14,168 nucleotides of DNA from contig CAMZBS010000050.1 of assembly GCA_947304695.1 (NCBI GenBank), positions 1-14,168 of the forward strand. The letters run 5' to 3'. The DNA comes from an uncultured Prevotella sp. (lineage in GTDB: Bacteria > Bacteroidota > Bacteroidia > Bacteroidales > Bacteroidaceae). How positions within the stretch are numbered: position 1 is the stretch's first letter; every line of letters starts with the position of its first letter. The translations under genes were made by a program, and so were the position numbers. The notes under the pieces are model-generated. The model was not told the origin of the DNA and did not search any database. It worked only from the letters and a program-made list of their open reading frames with translations. Of this stretch, positions 10,366 through 14,168 are shown in pieces.

Positions 10366-10483
10366 CTTAAAAGTTAGGAGTTAAGCTGTAGTTGTCAGGA
10401 GTAAATTCCATGTGTTTAACTTTTTTTTTGCCATAGTTTCAAAAAAACTCCTAACAGCTAAGGCTTAACTCCTAACTTTTTCG

Positions 10484-10491
10484 TAATTTTG
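10484..10491 (+). promoter_or_regulatory. Predicted promoter (-7 box TAATTTTG) for the outer-membrane protein / lptC unit
   Basis: TAATTTTG (10484-10491) is the mirror image of the lnb box and continues GCACGC as in the other arm. It leaves about 18 bases of leader before the ATG at 10516, and makes the upstream in-frame TTG at 10489 impossible as a start. No clear -33 TTTG is present. Confidence 0.6.
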
Positions 10492-10515
10492 CACGCTGAT
10501 ACAAAATATCGAATA

Positions 10516-11754
10516 ATGAATAAAAGATTTTTGTGTGGCGTGCTGGCGCTTTCTTTCTCGGCGGCCATGTTGGCGCAGAGTGGTACCAATTCGCCATATA
10601 GTCAATACGGACTCGGCCTCTTGTCCGAAACGTCACAGGGATTCAGCCGTGGAATGAACGGCGTGGGCTTGGCATTGCGCCGGGGAGATATTGTAAATTC
10701 ACTGAATCCGGCTTCCTATTCGGCTGTTGACTCGCTGACTATGATTTTCGACGTGGCTTTCTCCGGACAGTTCACTCATTTCAAGGAGGGCAAGGCCAGT
10801 GTGAATGCTAAGAATGCCGATTTCGAATATGCCGTAGCCAGCTTCCGCCTGATGCCCAACGTGGGCATGGCAGCGGGCATCCTGCCCTACACCAATGTGG
10901 GCTACAAATACAGCAAGAGCACTTTCCTGGACCATACCAACGGCAGCCTCGCCGAGACCTATTCGGGCGAAGGCGGCTTGCGCCGTGTGTTCCTGGGTGC
11001 CGGTTGGAGGGTGATAGAACCTTTGTCGGTGGGCTTCAATGCCAGCTATCTGTGGGGCAGTGTCGACCGCGTGGGTTCTACCAGCGGCAGCACCACGGGC
11101 ATCAATCCGCTTACCCGTCAGTATTCTTACTCCGTGAGCAGCTACATGCTCGACTTTGGTGTGCAGTGGCAGCAGCGGCTTAACAGGAAGGACGTGCTCA
11201 CACTGGGTGCCACCGTGGGGGTAGGCCACAATCTGCATGCCGACCCGATGTGCATCATTAATACCGATACGATGACGGTTGAAGATGGACTGTCGATTCC
11301 CATGACCTACGGGCTGGGCGTATCGTGGAGCCATCGCGACAAGCTGGTGGCAGCACTCGATGTCACGCTGCAGCAGTGGGGCAAGCTTGACTTCCCAGAC
11401 ATTGTAGGGGGAAAATACGTGCTGACGAACGGTCTGCTGAAAGACCGCTACAAGGTGACGGCAGGCATCGACTATGTTCCCAATCCCCAGGAGCGTCACA
11501 ACCTGTTCCGGCAGATTCACTATCGTGGCGGCATCGGCTATACCACACCTTATTATAATATTAATGGCAACAGCGGCCCGAAGGAATTCAGCATGAGTGC
11601 CGGCTTTGGCGTGCCCATTGGCCGCTCGGTGCTGAATGTCAGTGGCCAGTGGGTTCACCTGTCGGCCAAGGACCTCATTACAGAGAACACGTTCCGTATC
11701 AATATCGGACTGACCTTCAACGAACGCTGGTTCGCCAAGTGGAAGATTGAGTGA
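10516..11754 (+). CDS. FadL-like outer-membrane beta-barrel protein
   Basis: The 412-residue protein (ATG at 10516) has a signal peptide (MNKRFLCGVLALSFSAAMLA, cleavage before QSG). It then shows the pattern of Bacteroidota barrel proteins: NSPYSQYGLG just after cleavage, RGMNGVGLALR, a NSLNPASYSAVDSL segment as in FadL/OmpP1-like and PorV-like proteins, and alternating amphipathic strands throughout (for example FLGAGWRVIEPLSVGFNASY and MTYGLGVSWSHRDKLVAALD). The last strand, FRINIGLTFNERWF, is followed by a short tail. I cannot assign a substrate. Its stop codon overlaps the lptC start (TGATG), and I recall the same gene preceding lptC in other Bacteroidales, so a link to outer-membrane assembly or lipid traffic is plausible but inferred. 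Confidence 0.82.
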   Translation: MNKRFLCGVLALSFSAAMLAQSGTNSPYSQYGLGLLSETSQGFSRGMNGVGLALRRGDIVNSLNPASYSAVDSLTMIFDVAFSGQFTHFKEGKASVNAKNADFEYAVASFRLMPNVGMAAGILPYTNVGYKYSKSTFLDHTNGSLAETYSGEGGLRRVFLGAGWRVIEPLSVGFNASYLWGSVDRVGSTSGSTTGINPLTRQYSYSVSSYMLDFGVQWQQRLNRKDVLTLGATVGVGHNLHADPMCIINTDTMTVEDGLSIPMTYGLGVSWSHRDKLVAALDVTLQQWGKLDFPDIVGGKYVLTNGLLKDRYKVTAGIDYVPNPQERHNLFRQIHYRGGIGYTTPYYNINGNSGPKEFSMSAGFGVPIGRSVLNVSGQWVHLSAKDLITENTFRINIGLTFNERWFAKWKIE

Positions 11755-12395
11755 TGCGGCATTTTCTCCTTTTTCCTCTCTCCCTCCTCCTTTGTCTTAT
11801 TTCATGCAGCGAAGCCCAGGAGCACACGGCCGATGCCATCCGTCCGGAGGACTCTACGGCCATGATGGTGTCCTACGGTGTCAACACGCTCATCAGCGAT
11901 TCGGGCGTGATCAAGTACCGCATCGTCACGGAGCGGTGGGAAGTCAACACCGTGCGACAGCCGCCGCGCTGGGAGTTCATGAAAGGCATCTTCTTCGAGC
12001 AGTTCGACGAGCAGTTCCATGTGCAGGCCTACATTCAGGCCGACACAGCCTGGTATTTCGATCAGCAGCGGTTGTGGAAACTGCGTGGAAGGGTGAGCAT
12101 CCGGAATATCGACGGCCTCGTCTACAAGAGCGAGGAACTCTACTGGGACGGCATGGCTCATGAATTCTATTCCCACGTGTTCTCACGTCTGGTAACGCCG
12201 GAGCGCACCTTGGAGGGCACCTATTTCCGCAGCGATGAGGCCATGACCCGCTATACGGTGTCCAACTCTAAGGGCTCGTTCATTGCCGAGGACATGGAAG
12301 GCGGCTCGTCTTCCACAGAGAAAGGACCAGCCGACACGGTTACGGTTGAACAGCCCCTGCGTCCGGCCTCACAGCGGCATGCAGCCTCACACTAA
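11754..12395 (+). CDS. lptC: LPS export system lipoprotein LptC
   Basis: LptC links the inner-membrane LptB2FG ATPase to the periplasmic LptA bridge that carries LPS to the outer membrane. The 213-residue product starts MRHFLLFPLSLLLCLISC, a lipoprotein signal with the modified Cys at residue 18, so here LptC appears lipid-anchored and not helix-anchored as in E. coli. The LptC-domain core is visible from TLISDSGVIKYRIVTERWEV through YIQADTAWYFDQQRLWKLRG and VYKSEELYWD to EGTYFRSDEAMTRY, a repeating beta-strand pattern typical of the jellyroll. The C-terminal 40 residues are low-complexity, Ser/Glu-rich. ATG at 11754 overlaps the preceding stop by one base; a GTG three bases upstream is an alternative start. 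It is 12 bases from the next gene. Confidence 0.85.
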   Translation: MRHFLLFPLSLLLCLISCSEAQEHTADAIRPEDSTAMMVSYGVNTLISDSGVIKYRIVTERWEVNTVRQPPRWEFMKGIFFEQFDEQFHVQAYIQADTAWYFDQQRLWKLRGRVSIRNIDGLVYKSEELYWDGMAHEFYSHVFSRLVTPERTLEGTYFRSDEAMTRYTVSNSKGSFIAEDMEGGSSSTEKGPADTVTVEQPLRPASQRHAASH

Positions 12396-12407
12396 AACAG
12401 GACAAAA

Positions 12408-13652
12408 ATGACGGCACAGATTATAGGACTTATCATCTCAATGATCTTTTCCGCGTTCTTCTCGGGCATGGAGATAGCTTTCGTGTCGAGCAACCGGCTC
12501 AGGGCTGAGATGGATCGCGAGAAGAACGGACTGGCCCAGCGGGCCATTGCCCGCTTCTATATGCACCCCAACAACTTTGTCTCGACCATGTTGGTGGGCA
12601 ATAACATTGCACTGGTCATCTACGGCATTCTCTTTGCACAGATCTTCGATGCCACGCTGTTCTACCATCTGAACGACGGCGCACGCGTCACAGCCGACAC
12701 CCTGCTCTCCACGCTGGTGGTGCTCTTCACGGGCGAGTTCCTGCCGAAGACCATCTTCAAGAGCAATCCCAACACCATGCTCACCATCTTTGCCGTGCCC
12801 GCTATGGTGTGCTACATCATTCTCTATCCCGTGTCAAAGTTTGCTACCCTGCTGGCCAAAGGACTGCTGCGTCTCTTCGGCGTGAAGATGGACAAGCAGG
12901 CTGAAGACAAGGAGTTTACCAAGGTTGACCTGGACTACCTCGTTCAGTCGAGCATCGACAACGCCAGCGAGATCGAGGAGGAGGTGCGCATCTTCCAGAA
13001 TGCCCTTGACTTCAGCGAGACCAAGGTGCGCGACTGCATGGTGCCCCGCACCGAGATTGATGCTGTGGAGGACACGTGCAGCATTGAGCAGCTGAAACAG
13101 AAGTTCATCGAGAGCGGCCACTCGAAGATTGTGGTCTACCATGAGGACATCGACCACATCATTGGCTACGTCCATTCATCAGAGATGTTCCGTAATCCTG
13201 TTGACTGGACTCAATGTTTGCGTACAATGACCTTTGTCCCCGAAACGATGGCGGCCAGCAAGATGATGCAGACCTTCCTGGCGCAGAAGAAGTCGCTGGG
13301 CGTGGTGGTCGACGAGTTTGGCGGCACCAGTGGACTCATTGCCCTTGAGGACATCGTGGAGGAGATCTTCGGCGACATCGAAGACGAACACGACTCCACC
13401 CACTATGTGGCCAAGCAGTTGGAGGATGGCGAATATCTGCTGTCGGCGCGTCTCGAAATAGAGAAGGTCAACGAGCTCTTCGGCCTCGACCTGCCTGAAA
13501 GCGATGAATACATGACCGTCGGTGGACTCATCCTGCACGAATATCAGAGTTTCCCCAAGCTCAACGAGGTAGTGACCATAGGCGGCCGTTGGGAGTTCAA
13601 GATCATCAAGAACACTGCCACCAAGATAGAACTTGTACGCCTCAAGGTCTGA
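12408..13652 (+). CDS. CNNM/CorC-type transmembrane protein with CBS pair (hemolysin family)
   Basis: The family contains Mg2+ (and possibly other ion) exporters such as CorB/CNNM. The 414-residue product has an N-terminal DUF21/CNNM domain (about 1-165) with FFSGMEIAFVSSNRLR (17-32) and GEFLPKTIFKSNP (109-121), and membrane segments near 2-22, 58-80, 97-115 and 123-145. A CBS pair follows (about 205-325; MVPRTEI at 211-217, VVDEFGGTSGLIALEDIVEE at 300-319). The C-terminal CorC_HlyC domain runs from about 330 to 410. Older annotations call it hemolysin or GldE-like; transport is the better-supported role. It follows lptC by 12 bases, and I recall this pairing in Bacteroidales. Transcription likely ends at the terminator near 13900, giving a 3' untranslated part of about 250 bases. 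Confidence 0.92.
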   Translation: MTAQIIGLIISMIFSAFFSGMEIAFVSSNRLRAEMDREKNGLAQRAIARFYMHPNNFVSTMLVGNNIALVIYGILFAQIFDATLFYHLNDGARVTADTLLSTLVVLFTGEFLPKTIFKSNPNTMLTIFAVPAMVCYIILYPVSKFATLLAKGLLRLFGVKMDKQAEDKEFTKVDLDYLVQSSIDNASEIEEEVRIFQNALDFSETKVRDCMVPRTEIDAVEDTCSIEQLKQKFIESGHSKIVVYHEDIDHIIGYVHSSEMFRNPVDWTQCLRTMTFVPETMAASKMMQTFLAQKKSLGVVVDEFGGTSGLIALEDIVEEIFGDIEDEHDSTHYVAKQLEDGEYLLSARLEIEKVNELFGLDLPESDEYMTVGGLILHEYQSFPKLNEVVTIGGRWEFKIIKNTATKIELVRLKV

Positions 13653-13665
13653 AATCGTTACCATT

Positions 13666-13683
13666 TTGTAAAGATTTTTCATA
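13666..13683 (+). repeat. 18-bp direct repeat, copy 1
   Basis: TTGTAAAGATTTTTCATA occurs here, 13 bases after the CNNM/CorC stop codon, and again without a mismatch at 14045-14062. Both copies run straight into an A- or T-rich tract. Too long to be expected by chance within 400 bases. Confidence 0.9.
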
Positions 13684-13776
13684 GAAAAAAGCACTCTCCC
13701 GACAGGTACTTCTGGATGGAAGAAGGCGTAAAAACCATCTCTTTCATGGTCAGCAGCTTGCTGCTACAGAGTCAGC

Positions 13777-13892
13777 CAAGCCTTAAGCGCATCTAAGCAA
13801 GCCGTAAGCGCGTTTAAGTAAGGCTTAAGCGCATCGAAGCCAAGGCTCTTTTGCATCGGAAATAAGCCTCTTTTGCATCAAAACCAAGCCTC
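13777..13892 (+). repeat. Imperfect 21/22-bp tandem repeat array (five copies plus a partial sixth)
   Basis: Copies begin at about 13777, 13798, 13819, 13840, 13862 and 13884. The first three follow the pattern AAGCCTTAAGCGCATCTAAG, with changes such as CCGTAAGCGCG and GGCTTAAGCGC. The next two become CAAGGCTCTTTTGCATCGG and TAAGCCTCTTTTGCATCAA. AAGCCTTA in copy 1 (13778-13785) and TAAGGCTT in copy 3 (13819-13826) are perfect reverse complements, so the RNA can fold. The array ends at the terminator stem. Confidence 0.85.
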
Positions 13893-13897
13893 TGTTA

Positions 13898-13918
13898 GGC
13901 CGTAAAACGGCTGTTTTT
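13898..13918 (+). terminator. Intrinsic terminator for the OMP-lptC-CNNM unit
   Basis: GCCGT (13899-13903) and ACGGC (13907-13911) form a 5-bp GC-rich stem with an AAA loop, extended by an outer G-U pair, and followed by TGTTTTT. This is a compact rho-independent terminator on the plus strand. It is the first good one after the CNNM/CorC stop, about 245 bases downstream. Confidence 0.75.
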
Positions 13919-14044
13919 GAGGGCTGAAAACGCCTCCAAAAACTCAATCGTTTGATTGCCAACCACTTACAAAATTGCTCATAATTCGCTCATTTGCGAC
14001 CAACTGACCACTTGGTGAATTCTGAGCAAATCTCAGAGGGGGCA

Positions 14045-14062
14045 TTGTAAAGATTTTTCATA
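14045..14062 (+). repeat. 18-bp direct repeat, copy 2
   Basis: Identical to 13666-13683 (TTGTAAAGATTTTTCATA). It lies just upstream of the promoter at 14079-14110, ending 17 bases before its -33 element. Confidence 0.9.
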
Positions 14063-14078
14063 TTTTTTCTTTCAAACT

Positions 14079-14110
14079 TTTGGTGGTATCATTCTTTTTC
14101 ACTACATTTG
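14079..14110 (+). promoter_or_regulatory. Well-formed Bacteroidota promoter (TTTG / 20 bp / TACATTTG)
   Basis: A -33 TTTG (14079-14082) and a -7 TACATTTG (14103-14110) are separated by 20 bases, matching the consensus TTTG-N19-20-TAnnTTTG. It is the only promoter in the window with both elements intact. The predicted start is near 14117; the gene it serves lies beyond the window. Confidence 0.8.
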
Positions 14111-14114
14111 CAAC

Positions 14115-14130
14115 GTGCATTGTGATGCAC
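14115..14130 (+). other. Stem-loop at the predicted transcription start
   Basis: GTGCAT (14115-14120) and ATGCAC (14125-14130) form a perfect 6-bp stem with a TGTG loop. It begins within a base or two of the predicted transcript start, so the RNA would open with a hairpin, which can protect 5' ends or act in regulation. Confidence 0.65.
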
Positions 14131-14168
14131 ATACTTTTTATTTGCTCATTCGCCACACGAACTGCAAC

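Larger units (their letters stand above)
10353..10496. repeat. Long inverted repeat spanning the divergent lnb / outer-membrane-protein promoters
   Basis: The arms 10353-10386 and 10463-10496 are reverse complements over 34 bases with only two mismatches (TT against GA). Weaker complementarity (14 of 21) extends inward to about 10407 and 10442. At the centre a T-run ending in G (10423-10430) can pair with CAAAAAAA (10440-10447), so the whole spacer can fold as one imperfect hairpin. Each arm carries the box TAATTTTGCACGC at its outer end and a degenerate AGTTAGG heptamer series. GTTAGGAGTT-like sites lie at 10373-10382 and 10394-10403, and on the other strand at 10446-10455 and 10467-10476, 21 bp apart in both arms. 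It could be a dispersed short repeat or a paired operator. Confidence 0.9.
13653..14168. other. Repeat-rich intergenic region without a convincing gene
   Basis: No frame of useful length or recognisable product is present in these 516 bases. Besides the repeats, terminator and promoter listed separately, there are two small perfect hairpins. AGCAGC-TT-GCTGCT lies at 13752-13765, and TCTGAG-CAAAT-CTCAGA at 14021-14037. A second stem next to the terminator pairs GTTTTTGAGG (13913-13922) with CCTCCAAAAAC (13932-13942) apart from one bulged base. The base composition is more AT-rich than the flanking gene. Confidence 0.75.

Noticed and set aside
10353..10496. Insertion sequence ends
   Set aside because: The inverted repeat encloses only 76 bp with no transposase frame and no flanking duplication that I could see; a non-autonomous element remains possible and is covered in the findings.
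13716..13796. Possible 26-codon plus-strand micro-ORF (MEEGVKTISFM...) in the 3' spacer
   Set aside because: There is no promoter box upstream, it ends inside the tandem repeat, and nothing supports translation. It could be a remnant or chance; conservation would be needed to revive it.
13777..13892. CRISPR array
   Set aside because: The units are imperfect, contiguous and 21-22 bp long, with no unique spacers and no cas genes nearby.

Overview
The window looks like chromosomal DNA of a member of the Bacteroidota, most likely a Prevotella-type Bacteroidales. The evidence is fourfold. Promoter boxes follow the Bacteroidota form TAnnTTTG, several continuing as TTTGCA. SecA has the long inserts typical of this phylum. 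An Lnb/DUF4105 lipoprotein acyltransferase is present. A tiny Lys/Arg-rich gene sits between HU and RNase G, as it does in relatives. Genus is inferred from general resemblance only.

Left part, all on the minus strand (1-7482): release factor 1 (prfA, its last few codons cut off by the window edge), ribonuclease G (rng), a 29-residue basic protein, and an HU-type DNA-binding protein form a gene-expression cluster read from a promoter upstream of HU. A compound hairpin with a T-run lies between the small gene and rng, so rng-prfA is probably only partly dependent on the HU promoter. Next comes a separate unit, secA followed closely by an orphan ABC ATPase whose invariant Walker A lysine is replaced by glutamine.

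Middle (7483-10515): an alkaline-phosphatase-superfamily protein with degenerate metal motifs overlaps the end of the lnb gene; both are on the minus strand. lnb is divergent from the following plus-strand unit. The 163-bp divergent spacer holds a long inverted repeat (34-bp arms, 32 matching) that places the same TAATTTTGCACGC promoter box at each outer end. It is built from a degenerate AGTTAGG heptamer, giving sites 21 bp apart on each arm.

Right part, plus strand (10516-13652): a FadL-like outer-membrane beta-barrel, LptC (LPS transport lipoprotein) and a CNNM/CorC-type membrane protein form a tightly spaced unit. With SecA and Lnb this gives the window a strong envelope-biogenesis theme: Sec export, lipoprotein N-acylation, outer-membrane protein and LPS transport.

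The last 516 bases (13653-14168) have no convincing gene. They contain two identical 18-bp direct repeats 379 bp apart, an array of 21/22-bp imperfect tandem repeats, a good intrinsic terminator and several small hairpins. They end with a well-formed promoter whose predicted transcript begins in a perfect stem-loop and runs off the window. I see no tRNA, rRNA, CRISPR array, transposase or phage gene. The best candidates for something undescribed are the mirrored promoter repeat, the Walker A substitution and the repeat-rich 3' spacer; no new multi-gene defence or mobile system is visible.
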